From Acanthopleuribacter pedis (GTDB lineage Bacteria > Acidobacteriota > Holophagae > Acanthopleuribacterales > Acanthopleuribacteraceae), in the NCBI RefSeq assembly GCF_017377855.1, contig NZ_JAFREP010000055.1:1-36945 (forward strand): a stretch of DNA of 36,945 nucleotides. Direction: 5' to 3'. Position 1 is the stretch's first letter; the number at the start of each line of letters is the position of its first letter. Positions 1 through 8,791 of this stretch are shown piece by piece. Made by a program: the position numbers and the translations under genes. The notes under the pieces are model-generated. The model was not told the DNA's origin, did no database searches, and saw only the letters and a list, made by a program, of their open reading frames with translations.

Positions 1-742
1 GGTCTTCAAAACTGAGACCAAGATAGTGTTCGGTCTTTGGAGGGTGCGGGGTAGGAGCGGGCTAAATCTGGGCTACGGACTGTCAAAGACGTCTCAAGGG
101 TACGAGCGGCTCCGAACCTACCACCCCGGCGGCTCGGCCAAGCTGCCGGGGGTTTCCGCTAAGCTTCTGAGCATTAAACACATTAGCTTCAAAATCGAGC
201 GGCTGGGACATCACATCACGCTATTTTTGGTTTCCGAGATGCGAGGTGCCCCGCTACACATAAGGGTACGAGCACCCTCGTTGCGCAACAGCAAGCGGGA
301 AAAACGCGATTTACCCTCGATCTTCATCGGCAGCACCCAGACCTCGCCCGCTTCCGACGGCTCGGCGGCCCAGCCGGGAACAGCCAAAACCAAACACCAA
401 GCGACCAACGACCAAAACCGCGCACGAGGACCAATGTGTCCCCCCACGCGGCGCAAAACAACACCCATGCGGAACTCCCGAGGTTGGCAGCTTCCTCTTT
501 TTCATAAAATAAGCGCCCGGTTCGGCGAGATAGGGCACGGGCATTTTTCCCATGCGCAACCGGGCAATCTCCTAAGGGCAAGGACAATGCCGGCCGTGCC
601 GGCTCTTTCGGCATCGCTTATAAATTCAATAACTTAACCACCAAAAAACGAAAAGGACGACGGTCGCCGCCATCCAACCCCATTGGGTTGAATCACGACG
701 CTGTCGTCGTCTTCGCTAACAGTGACTGTTACCTGGACGGGG
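1..742. other. Region without a convincing gene
   Basis: Open frames here overlap on both strands and look like chance frames. One on the minus strand (211-468, 85 aa) begins with a hydrophobic stretch ending in an Ala-Ala pair, like a signal peptide. It has no clear ribosome site and no recognisable domain, so I do not call it. Around 60-141 the sequence resembles the dispersed repeats at 29058 and 36630. Near the right edge, AACCC-CATT-GGGTT (676-689) and the palindrome AACAGTgACTGTT (718-730) lie downstream of the minus-strand propeller gene. The complement of about 640-657 gives a T-rich run, so this may be that gene's terminator. Confidence 0.4.
60..141 (+). repeat. Degenerate third copy of a dispersed repeat
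   Basis: The segment starts GCTAAATCTGGGCT, continues through a TGTCAAAGA / TCTCAAGGG stretch and ends near ACCCCGGCGG. It aligns by eye with the middle and right parts of the better-conserved copies at 29058-29174 and 36630-36744, in the same orientation. It is much more diverged than those two are from each other. The alignment was done by eye only. Confidence 0.35.
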
Positions 743-1804
743 TTATTTCAACCCTTTCAGCGTGTAGGTCGCGATTTCGAATTCATCATCGTCATTGAGC
801 ACGACCCCCAAAATGCGGTTGTTTTTGTAAAAAACCCGCGAATCTTCCGGCAAGCGGTAAAAACCCTTGCCCACCCGTTTGCCGCTGTTGCGATCACACA
901 CCACGTAGGTGCCGTAGCTGTGGCCGGTGTTCACCGCATCGGTTGAACCAATCGGCGACAAAACAAAAGCAATACGGCTTTTACCCAGCACGAAGTGGGT
1001 GTAGTAGGCCTTGGGTTGGCTGAAATCGACCTTAATATTGGGCAGATCCTTGAGACCGATGCGCTGACCGTCGGGTCCGGGAAACGACATCGACATAAAC
1101 ACCTCGCGATCACGCTCACTGGATTCAATTTGCGGTAAATCGAAGCGGTGGGTTTTGAGCACTTTGCCCGAGGCGTCGATTTCCCTGAGGGTTGTTTCCT
1201 GGGAAAAACCGGCCAACCAGGTGCCGTTTTCTGTTGGCTGAATGTCGATCTCGGGCATGTAGGCACGGATCGTCACATTGTTGTCGCCTTCGCCAACCCG
1301 CACGAACGCTTTGTTTTCTTCTTTCATCAGCTCTTGAACTGGTTCGCCCTGGCCATTGCGCAGTTCGAAGTGCATGTACATCGCGCGGTGATCGCGGCTA
1401 CGGAAACCCAACAGGAAGAGATCGTTTTTAAGCGGCGCAAAGACGCGCGGACGGGCCGAGGTGGTGTGAAACCGCCGCACAAATTCACCCTTGGGGCTAA
1501 AAACGGAAATCACCTGGCGATCTTCCCAAATGTAAACCGCGCCGTTATCGGCCTGAAGCTGGAAGGGATTGAGGAATTCGCCGGGCCCTTGGCCCTCGGT
1601 CCCGAACGCCCCCTGAAACCTGCCCGCGGCATCCCAAAAAAATACCCTCTTTTGCTCTCGGTCCAGCAGGTACAAACGCCCGTCGGGGCTGAACGCCATC
1701 GCGACCGGATCGGCCAAAAAGGCATCATCAGGCAGCAGATAACCTTTCTGCTTCACCAAATCCTCGCTACCAACGAACAGACCCAACAGCAACAGCAACC
1801 ACAT
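743..1804 (-). CDS. Secreted six-bladed beta-propeller (NHL-like) protein
   Basis: 353 aa. A short hydrophobic N-terminus (MWLLLLLGLFVGS) looks like a signal peptide, so the protein is probably exported. Residues ~30-110 contain propeller-type strands: the SPDGRLYLLDREQKRVFFWD segment and then GAFGTEGQGPGEF, a pattern typical of NHL or 6-bladed propeller proteins. Later blades are diverged. The ATG is preceded by GGGAGGT seven bases upstream, which fixes the start. It is the last gene of a three-gene minus-strand run, 73 nt after the 70-aa gene. No catalytic motif is visible; a binding or structural role in the envelope is inferred from the fold only. Confidence 0.7.
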   Translation of the reverse strand: MWLLLLLGLFVGSEDLVKQKGYLLPDDAFLADPVAMAFSPDGRLYLLDREQKRVFFWDAAGRFQGAFGTEGQGPGEFLNPFQLQADNGAVYIWEDRQVISVFSPKGEFVRRFHTTSARPRVFAPLKNDLFLLGFRSRDHRAMYMHFELRNGQGEPVQELMKEENKAFVRVGEGDNNVTIRAYMPEIDIQPTENGTWLAGFSQETTLREIDASGKVLKTHRFDLPQIESSERDREVFMSMSFPGPDGQRIGLKDLPNIKVDFSQPKAYYTHFVLGKSRIAFVLSPIGSTDAVNTGHSYGTYVVCDRNSGKRVGKGFYRLPEDSRVFYKNNRILGVVLNDDDEFEIATYTLKGLK

Positions 1805-1877
1805 ACAGGAAACCTCCCAAAAATGGAACAGAACCCCAAACGAGCAAAAGTCTCCGAAGGTTTATTGGAATGACGGC

Positions 1878-2090
1878 TTATCGGCCCAAAGGTTCGTCGC
1901 CGTCTTCGGCGCGCCAGAGTACGGCCTCAACCCCGTTTCGTTTCAATTCCGCTTCCAATCGGAGCATCACCTGTTTTTCAACCTCGGCTTCGATGATCGC
2001 CCTCGGCCCAATTCTGCTCAGGAAATTGCTGAACCACCGCGTGTTGTTCACCGCCACGTCTTTGCCGTTTTTGATTTTGATGCAAATCAA
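1878..2090 (-). CDS. Small hypothetical protein (70 aa, TTG start)
   Basis: Encodes 70 aa starting at a TTG. A strong AAGGAGG lies six bases upstream, inside the 18-nt gap after the stop codon of the transpeptidase gene, which argues strongly for translation. The protein is charged and has a likely helix in the middle (IIEAEVEKQVMLRLEAELKR). There is no signal peptide, membrane segment or known motif. It sits between a gamma-glutamyltranspeptidase and a secreted propeller and is probably co-transcribed with both. Function unknown. Confidence 0.6.
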   Translation of the reverse strand: MICIKIKNGKDVAVNNTRWFSNFLSRIGPRAIIEAEVEKQVMLRLEAELKRNGVEAVLWRAEDGDEPLGR

Positions 2091-2108
2091 GGGATGCCTC
2101 CTTCGCCT

Positions 2109-3836
2109 TCAGTAACCCGCCGCTTGGCCGTCTTTACGGGATTCCGAGGCGCCCGTGTAAACACCGGTTTCGGGATTCAGCATAATCGCCTGGTAACCGC
2201 CGAACCCGCCGTTGCCGTACTGAACACGGTGCCCCTTGCGCCGCAAGGCCCGCACCGTTTCCCACGGGATCGCGGATTCCAGCTCAACCACGCCGCCGTC
2301 CGTCATCCGGGTCCCGGTCGGCTCCGAGGAACCCACGTGCTGCCACCGCGCCGCATCGCCGGCTTCCTGGAGATTCATGCCGAAGTCCAGAATGTTCACC
2401 AGGATTTGCACATGCCCTTGTGGCTGCATCGGTCCACCCATGACCCCGAAGCTGAGGTAGGGTTTGCCGTCTTTGGTCACAAATGCCGGGATGATCGTCT
2501 GAAAGGGCCGCTTGCCGGGGGCGTAAACGTTGAGGTGGTCCGCTTCCAGGGCGAACAGTTGGCCGCGGTCCTGGAACACAAAACCCAGACCGGGCACCAC
2601 CACACCGGAACCCATGCCGCGGTAGTTGCTTTGGATCAGGGAGACCATGTTGCCGTCTTTATCGGCCGTGGTCAGGTAAATGGTGTCGCCGTGTTGCAGG
2701 GCCGGGTTGCCCGCCTCAAGCCGACGCGCCGCGCGTTCGGGGTTGATTAATGTGCGCCGCTCGGCCGCGTATTCATCCGAAATCAAACCCGCCACCGGGA
2801 CCTTATTAAAGGACAGATCGCTGTAGTATTTGGCGCGATCCTCAAACACCAGTTTTTTGGTTTCCACCATCAGGTGCAGGAATTCGGCGCTGTTGTGGCC
2901 CATCGCCTTGAGGTCGTAGGCTTTGAGGATTTGCAGCATTTGCAAGGCGGCAATGCCTTGCCCGTTGGGTGGAAGCTCCCACACGCGCGTGCCGCGGTAG
3001 GCAACCGATACCGGTTCAACCCAATCCGCGCGGTGTTTTTCAAAGTCGACCTTGCGCAGCCAACCCCCGTTTTCCTTGAAAAAGGCGTGCATCGCATCCG
3101 CCAATTCGCCTTGGTAAAACGCCGCCGCACCCTGTTCGGCGATCTGTCGGTAGGTCGCCGCCAGTTCGGGATTGCGGAAGATTTGGCCCTTGGCCGGCGC
3201 CTTCCCGTCGATGGTGAACGTCTTAACAAAAGAGCCCGGTTGGTCGCGCAGCCGCGGTACGCTCAGCCGCCAATAATGGGCAATCAATTCGCTGACCGGA
3301 AACCCTTTTTCCGCGTAGCTGATCGCGGGGTTTAAGACCTGTTTCAGCGGCAAACGCCCGAAGCGATCGTGCAACGCCTGCCAACCGCTCACCGCGCCCG
3401 GCACCGAAATCGGCAACATGCCGTAAGGCGGGATGTCCTCGCGGCCCAACGCCGCCACTTCTTTTTTGAGTTCGGCCAAGCTGAGCCCGAGCGGCGAACG
3501 GCCACTGGCGTTCAGGCCGTGTAATTTCCCGGACTTCGCGTCCCAGACGATGGCGTACAAATCGCCGCCGATCCCACACCCCGTCGGCTCCATCAGGCCA
3601 AGCGCGGCATTGGCGGCGATGGCCGCATCCACCGCGGAACCGCCCGCTTTGAGGATGTCCAGCCCGATTTGGGTCGCCAAAGGCTGGCTGGTCGCCACCA
3701 TGCCCTGGGTCGCAAATACCTCGGAGCGTGTCGCAAAGGCGCGCCCCGTCACCCGATCAATTTGCGCAAAAACCAGGGGACCGGTCGCCAAAAGGCCCAA
3801 CCAGACAGGAACCAACAGACGAAAAGCCAACTTCAT
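2109..3836 (-). CDS. ggt: Gamma-glutamyltranspeptidase
   Basis: About 575 aa, the usual length of the family. The N-terminus has a hydrophobic signal segment ending near VFAQ, so the enzyme is probably periplasmic or secreted. It cleaves gamma-glutamyl bonds such as that of glutathione and can transfer the glutamyl group. Family hallmarks are visible: an N-terminal MVATSQPLATQIGLDILKAG block, GGSAVDAAIAA, and GCGIGGDLYAIVWD. Autoprocessing should occur before the Thr of HGDTIYLTTADKDGN, which becomes the catalytic nucleophile of the small subunit. The small subunit keeps FGVMGGPMQPQGHVQ and ends FGGYQAIMLNPETGVYTGASE. ATG at 3836 is preferred; a GTG one codon upstream is possible. It heads an operon with the two genes that follow. 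Confidence 0.93.
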   Translation of the reverse strand: MKLAFRLLVPVWLGLLATGPLVFAQIDRVTGRAFATRSEVFATQGMVATSQPLATQIGLDILKAGGSAVDAAIAANAALGLMEPTGCGIGGDLYAIVWDAKSGKLHGLNASGRSPLGLSLAELKKEVAALGREDIPPYGMLPISVPGAVSGWQALHDRFGRLPLKQVLNPAISYAEKGFPVSELIAHYWRLSVPRLRDQPGSFVKTFTIDGKAPAKGQIFRNPELAATYRQIAEQGAAAFYQGELADAMHAFFKENGGWLRKVDFEKHRADWVEPVSVAYRGTRVWELPPNGQGIAALQMLQILKAYDLKAMGHNSAEFLHLMVETKKLVFEDRAKYYSDLSFNKVPVAGLISDEYAAERRTLINPERAARRLEAGNPALQHGDTIYLTTADKDGNMVSLIQSNYRGMGSGVVVPGLGFVFQDRGQLFALEADHLNVYAPGKRPFQTIIPAFVTKDGKPYLSFGVMGGPMQPQGHVQILVNILDFGMNLQEAGDAARWQHVGSSEPTGTRMTDGGVVELESAIPWETVRALRRKGHRVQYGNGGFGGYQAIMLNPETGVYTGASESRKDGQAAGY

Positions 3837-3995
3837 CACGCCTCTCCCAACCGCGATCCCGTCCGCGAACGGGGCCGACTTAAATGTGTATCATGCCCCT
3901 GAGTCTAACGGACTTTTCGATTTGGAGAAATGCCGCCACCGGAAATGAGCCGTTCGGTTGTCTTGAAAAAGGGAGAAGGTGACCCAAGCCGCCTT

Positions 3996-6446
3996 TTAGT
4001 GGGGCGCGGTCGCGTCAATGGGTTCCCTTTGGATCGACGCCGTTTCCGTGGGATTCGCCGGCCCAACTTTGTCCCGCACCTTTTGCCAAAAAGCCTTGAA
4101 GGTTTGGGTGACCCCTTGATCGGGCCCCCACTTGCGCAGCGCCGTTTCGAACAAAAGCCGTGCTTCCTGTTCCGCCTCCACGACCCGTCCCGTGGCCGTC
4201 CATACCTCCGCCAAGGTCGCGCGGGTCAGCATCGTTTGTTGGTGGGTCGCCCCTTTGAGCTCGATGCGAACCGCCAGGGCTTCATCCAAAAGCTGTTCGG
4301 CATGCGCGTAAGCGCCCAGTTGGTTCAGGGTGTTCCCCCAGTTATGCGCCGTTAAACTTTTGGTAACCTGATCGTCCACCACCGCGTAACCCATCGCAAA
4401 ATATTCAGACGCCTCGGCAAAACGTTTGTGCTTGGCAAGGTGATTGGCCAAAAGGTTGATCAGGGTTAGGGTATCCGGGTGCTCAATACCCAACACACAG
4501 TGTTGTCGCTGCAATACCTCGCGCATCAGCTTCTCATCACCCTTCTTTTGCCGCACCTGGCCCCAAGCAAGGTTGCCTAGGGCCGCCAAAATGCGCGGAT
4601 GATCGGGCGGCAACCGCTGCTCCAACTTGGTCACCATGTCCCTTAGTAACCGCTCGGCCCGAGGACCCTGGTTCAGAAATAACAGAACCCGTGCCAAGGT
4701 ATTTTGAACGGCCAAGGTGCGCAGGTCGGTTTGGCCTGCCAATTCTTGCCACGCGGCAAGCGTTTTTTCAGCAAGTTCCAGTGCCGCCAGATTCTCGCCC
4801 TTGCCCAGGTAGACATCGCTCAAGCCACTTTGCAGGACCAAGCGGAATTCAGGTTTTTCGCGATCATGGGGTTCCGCCAGCAGCATGCGATAGGTTGCCT
4901 CGGCCTCATCCAGCTTGCCCAAACGACGCGCTTGGTAGGCGCGATGCGACATCGCCAATCGCCAATCCCCACGCGCCGCATCCCCTTGCGAGGAAAACAA
5001 ATCCGCGGCCAACCCACTCAAGGCATGAGCTTTGTCAAAAACCCCCAACTCCTCGCATACTTTGGAAAGCGTGAGCAATCGCTCGCCTTTGAGCGCAGCA
5101 TCCGTGTCAGCCGCCTCCTCCACCAATTCTTCAACCCGGGCGAGGAGACTGCGCACCGAAATCTGTCCCCCGCTGCGACCCGGCGCCAGTTCCCGAAACA
5201 CCTCAAGCATGAGTTTGTTCGCAACACGCAGCCGTTTTTCCGAGCGAACGACCAACTGATCGGATGCCAACTTTGCCTGTTCGAGTTGGATCGCTTTTTG
5301 TTTCATTTCCAACTTTTCGTTCAGGTTATGCACCGCGCCAAACAGGAGCAGCATCACCACCAACGCCGCCACCAAGGGTCCACGATGGCGGCGCAGGGCC
5401 TTGCGGGTTCGGTAAAGCAGCGTCGCGGGCACCGCCTGCAGGGGTCGAAACGAAAACCAGGCACGGACATCGGCCGCGAGGTCTTGCACGGTTTGGTAAC
5501 GGTCACCGGGTTCGGTGGCCAGCGCCTTGGCACAAAGCCGATCTAAATCACCGCGCAGATCGGCGGGCGCAACCGGCGGCTTCGTCTGCGCCGCCGCAAC
5601 CGATGAACAGGGTGTATCGCCGCGCGGCGGTGCGCCCCCGAGCACCATGTGAAGCACAACGCCCAGGGCGTAAACATCGGTGATGGGTCCGGCGATGAGG
5701 CTGCCGGAGGAAAGTTCGGGCGCCATGAAGCCTTGGGTTCCGCCCCGACAACCGTCCTCCTCCCTGCCGGCCAGGCCGAAATCGATGAGCTGTACCAGCC
5801 GGCCTTGCTGGGATGCCGTTACCAAGATGTTGCTGGGTTTGAGGTCGCGGTGGGTGATACCGCGGCTGTGGGCATGTTGCACACCGTCCATGACCTGCAG
5901 CATGATGTGCAGGCGGTCTTTGAGGGTCAGTGCTTGCTCGCGGCAATACTGATCCAGGGGGACCCCGCCCGAATACTGCATCACCAGGTAGGGAAAAACC
6001 CGATCACCAATGGGTAACCAACCACTCCCGTGGATCTGAACAATGTTGGGATGGGTCATTTGGGCCAGCAATCGCGCCTCCGCGTTGAAGCGCGCATCTT
6101 CCGCGAGCAAACCCCGCCGCGACAGGAACTTAATCGCCACCTCACGATCCAAACTGATTTGACGGGCACGAAAAACGACACCCATCCCGCCGCGCCCGAT
6201 TTGTGCTTCCAACCGGTAATCATCGAATTCGCGGGGAAAAGCAGTCCCCTCTTCCGTCGCCGAATACCGCTTGAGACCGCCAAACAAGGCGCTGTCGCTT
6301 TCGCTTTCCGACTGCCACCATTTCAGCAGTTTTGGCGGGAAATCCGGGTCCACGCGGCCTGCCTCCTCGAGAATCGCAAGCCGTTCGACGTCGGTTGCCT
6401 CAAGCCCGGCCACAAAAAATTCGTGAAACAGCTGCTCGCTGCTCAC
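3996..6446 (-). CDS. Transmembrane Ser/Thr protein kinase with TPR repeats
   Basis: 816 aa, GTG start. Residues ~75-340 are a Hanks-type (PknB-like) kinase: Gly-rich loop GRGGMGVVF, the Lys of VAIKFL, catalytic loop HRDLKPSN, and DFG in LIDFGLAG. All key residues are present, so it should be active. A single hydrophobic segment (~355-378, LVAALVVMLLLFGAV) anchors it. A long C-terminal part (~430-780) with repeated helical pairs reads as TPR repeats, which usually bind partner proteins. The start overlaps the stop of the upstream sigma factor gene in GTGA, so the two are translationally coupled. Sigma-like factor/TPR-kinase pairs are common in Acidobacteriota and Planctomycetota. The kinase may control the sigma factor or act on its regulon; no anti-sigma factor is visible. 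Confidence 0.9.
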   Translation of the reverse strand: MSSEQLFHEFFVAGLEATDVERLAILEEAGRVDPDFPPKLLKWWQSESESDSALFGGLKRYSATEEGTAFPREFDDYRLEAQIGRGGMGVVFRARQISLDREVAIKFLSRRGLLAEDARFNAEARLLAQMTHPNIVQIHGSGWLPIGDRVFPYLVMQYSGGVPLDQYCREQALTLKDRLHIMLQVMDGVQHAHSRGITHRDLKPSNILVTASQQGRLVQLIDFGLAGREEDGCRGGTQGFMAPELSSGSLIAGPITDVYALGVVLHMVLGGAPPRGDTPCSSVAAAQTKPPVAPADLRGDLDRLCAKALATEPGDRYQTVQDLAADVRAWFSFRPLQAVPATLLYRTRKALRRHRGPLVAALVVMLLLFGAVHNLNEKLEMKQKAIQLEQAKLASDQLVVRSEKRLRVANKLMLEVFRELAPGRSGGQISVRSLLARVEELVEEAADTDAALKGERLLTLSKVCEELGVFDKAHALSGLAADLFSSQGDAARGDWRLAMSHRAYQARRLGKLDEAEATYRMLLAEPHDREKPEFRLVLQSGLSDVYLGKGENLAALELAEKTLAAWQELAGQTDLRTLAVQNTLARVLLFLNQGPRAERLLRDMVTKLEQRLPPDHPRILAALGNLAWGQVRQKKGDEKLMREVLQRQHCVLGIEHPDTLTLINLLANHLAKHKRFAEASEYFAMGYAVVDDQVTKSLTAHNWGNTLNQLGAYAHAEQLLDEALAVRIELKGATHQQTMLTRATLAEVWTATGRVVEAEQEARLLFETALRKWGPDQGVTQTFKAFWQKVRDKVGPANPTETASIQREPIDATAPH

Positions 6447-7024
6447 GACGCACCCACCTGAGAACCCACCTGGTTTTTTAACCAGAGACGGGCCGCTTTG
6501 ATACGCCGCTTGACCGTACTCACCGAGACGCCATAGCGCTCGGCTACCTCCTCGTAACCTTGGTCGAAGAGATGATAGAAAACAAACATACCGGCACCGC
6601 TCGAATCGATTTCGGCATAACGCTCAAGGACCTGGTGCGTCATGATCCGTTCATAGAACTGCGCTTGATCCGGGCTCATCCAGGACTCGTCAAAAGGGAC
6701 CGCCGCCTCGCCACCGCCCCGTTTAAGCGCTTGGCGGGTTTTACAGTGGTCGGCCAGTTCGTGGTAGATCATGCGGCTGATCAAATTGTGCAGGTGTTCA
6801 CTGCTTTCAATGCGACGACCGCGCATACTCGCCAGGTTGCGTAACACCTCATGAGCCAGATCGTGACGCGAAAACGTGGGCGTGAGTCGCGGCCCGACAC
6901 GTTTCGCAATCATCTCGAGGCAATGGGGATAAATGGTTTCAACAAGGACATCGAGAGCGGCCTCGTCGCCGGCATGCCAACGATGGAGCACCATCGTAAG
7001 CCTTTGATTATGAAAAGCATTCAC
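6443..7024 (-). CDS. ECF-like RNA polymerase sigma factor
   Basis: 193 aa, GTG start with AGGAA upstream. The N-terminal half (~8-90) matches sigma region 2 of the ECF-like group (Sigma70_ECF): DEAALDVLVETIYPH, then DLAHEVLRNL and SRMIYHELADHCK. The C-terminal part (~140-185) is region 4, with the helix-turn-helix YEEVAERYGVSVSTVKRRI that should read the -35 element. It directs RNA polymerase to a set of promoters that cannot be deduced here. It is the first gene of a two-gene operon with the kinase. The upstream 250 bases are AT-rich and presumably hold the promoter. Confidence 0.88.
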   Translation of the reverse strand: MNAFHNQRLTMVLHRWHAGDEAALDVLVETIYPHCLEMIAKRVGPRLTPTFSRHDLAHEVLRNLASMRGRRIESSEHLHNLISRMIYHELADHCKTRQALKRGGGEAAVPFDESWMSPDQAQFYERIMTHQVLERYAEIDSSGAGMFVFYHLFDQGYEEVAERYGVSVSTVKRRIKAARLWLKNQVGSQVGAS

Positions 7025-7602
7025 GGCGGAACTTCCTGTGGGTACGGATGGATAATGATCAAATCATAGATAAAACACGAAGAAAAATACATAAAAATTG
7101 ATTCAATCCTAAAAAATTATTTTCCTCTATGATGCTACATTTTTCAAAGACGACATTTAAAACCCATAGCTTGGCCGCTTGGAATGCTTAAACAGAGTAC
7201 TAATTCGTCTATTAAAACCAATAATTCTATAACTTTACATCTTAATACCCTGTGTTTAAAACAGAGCTACAGCAGGCCAAACGACAATGGCCGGCTATCA
7301 TCCAGGAAATGCTAACCAACGCAACGTCAAACATCAAAACAGAATAGGATTTACAATATTCCGACAATGCATATTTTTTAGTTTATTCATGTTTGTATTC
7401 AAATCACGATCATCTCGAAACAAAACTTCTTCCCGTATTGACCCGCGGCCAAACGATGCCAACCAACAGGATTCCCTCACCCTACCGGAAGTGTTGCCAA
7501 ATTCCGCGGGGTTTAGTCCCTGAGCGAGCCAAACCGTTCTCGAAATACCCGCCAAGCCGTGCGCCATGGCACCCGCAAGCCCCGGCCGTCGCCTAACAAA
7601 AA
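7025..7602. other. AT-rich intergenic region upstream of the sigma factor
   Basis: The stretch from 7060 to about 7420 is strikingly AT-rich compared with the flanking genes and should carry the minus-strand promoter for the sigma factor/kinase operon. No open frame has a ribosome site or recognisable product. Confidence 0.4.
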
Positions 7603-7635
7603 GGAGCGTACAAGGCGCTCCCTTTCTTTATTGGC
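7603..7635 (-). terminator. Intrinsic terminator after the small Lys-rich gene
   Basis: On the minus strand GGAGCG-CCTTGTA-CGCTCC is followed directly by TTTTTG. The 6-bp perfect stem lies at 7603-7608 and 7616-7621. It is about 40 nt beyond the stop codon at 7663. The plus strand also reads into CCCTTTCTTT, so it may work both ways. Confidence 0.7.
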
Positions 7636-7662
7636 AACGGTTGGGTGGTTTGGCCTGCTTCT

Positions 7663-7911
7663 TTACTTTTTTGACAACGGGTTCTGTTTGGGTAAACTGG
7701 TCGCGCCCACCGCTTTCTCCGCCTTTTGCTTGGTGGTGCTGCCATCGCCGTGCGGGTTCATAGGGACGCCTTGACCATCGTCCACCAGCCTGGAATTCAG
7801 AGACCCCGCGGTGCCGTCTTTTTTCGGTTTCTTCGCGGATGAACTTTTGCCGTCGTTGTTAGCTTGTACATGAGTGTCGAAATCCTTGGGACATTTGTTC
7901 GTGCTATACAT
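7663..7911 (-). CDS. Small Lys-rich hydrophilic protein, unknown
   Basis: 82 aa if started at the ATG at 7911, which has GGAGG five bases upstream; an ATG four codons earlier is part of that ribosome site. The protein is hydrophilic and low in complexity (KKPKKDGTAG, NPHGDGSTTKQK, a C-terminal KQNPLSKK), so it is probably disordered. No signal peptide or known domain is visible. A good intrinsic terminator follows it, which supports a real single-gene transcript. Function unknown. Confidence 0.5.
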   Translation of the reverse strand: MYSTNKCPKDFDTHVQANNDGKSSSAKKPKKDGTAGSLNSRLVDDGQGVPMNPHGDGSTTKQKAEKAVGATSLPKQNPLSKK

Positions 7912-8791
7912 CGATTCCTCCATAGGTGGTAAGGGTTGATACCACGGCGGCCGAGAGGGCCGACCATCTCAGCGTCAAACCAAAAAGGTAAAGCGCTTTA
8001 GAGAACGAATCATTGAGAAGTAAAGGCCGCGGGGAGAGAAGCAAGACGCTTGCAAGAATACGTCTCACAACGCACACCCAGTTTGTTAACCAGCTAAACA
8101 AGCCGTCACTTATTAGGGCGCCGGTGAGAAACCAAGGGTGTCGGAAAAATTCGTAGGTGACGGTTTCCCATCGCTTTTCTTACCACTTTTCCGCCTAACA
8201 AAAAGCTCGCGGAAGCATACAAACCAGTGCCCCATAATAGGTTATCCACAACACGCCACCCTGGCGGAACAGGTTACCGACAGGCATTATTTTTTGAGTA
8301 CCTAGGCGAAATCTGATCTGTTCACGGCAAACACGCCCAGAAAGCGGGGTGGAATCGACAGACTTCACTCATAAGCCGTTTTTGGCACCCCCCCCACCAG
8401 CCGAGTCGCCAAAATCCCAATAGCCCAAACGAACCGGCTATGCCACGGCCCCAAAGAGGAAAATTACCCGCCGGCCCGCAAAAAACCTCGCCACAATCTT
8501 CCGCCCACTTTTCCGAAAACATGATAAGATACGGCGGTCCTAAAATTTTTATTCGTGTACCCTGCTTGTTCCGTTCCTCATGAGGCGTCCTCAAGCCTCT
8601 TTCATGGGTTACCGTCGCCTCACCCCCGAGGCTCCGCTCACACAAAGCTTCTTCATCGTCCCGACGACGCCGCGTTCCCCCGATTCCGCGTGCTTGTCGC
8701 GGACCCCATGTTTACCGTACCCCAACGGTCACGGCCCCTTTTGCCGTGTCAACCGCGCCGGATTCGGTAACGTTGCACCAAGGAACACACC
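7912..8791. other. Long intergenic region
   Basis: About 880 bases with no frame that combines a ribosome site and protein-like composition. The left part should carry the promoter of the small minus-strand gene, and the right end the promoter of the plus-strand gene at 8792. I see no tRNA, no array and no insertion sequence ends. Confidence 0.35.

Noticed and set aside
211..468. Minus-strand 85-codon frame with a signal-like hydrophobic stretch
   Set aside because: No ribosome site and no recognisable mature protein; perhaps a gene fragment but not safe to call.
26..637. Long plus-strand open frame of 203 codons
   Set aside because: No ribosome site, no domain, and unusual composition; it runs through the degenerate repeat and overlaps several frames on the other strand.
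1148..1873. Plus-strand 241-codon frame
   Set aside because: Antisense to the propeller gene, which has a ribosome site, signal peptide and fold signatures.
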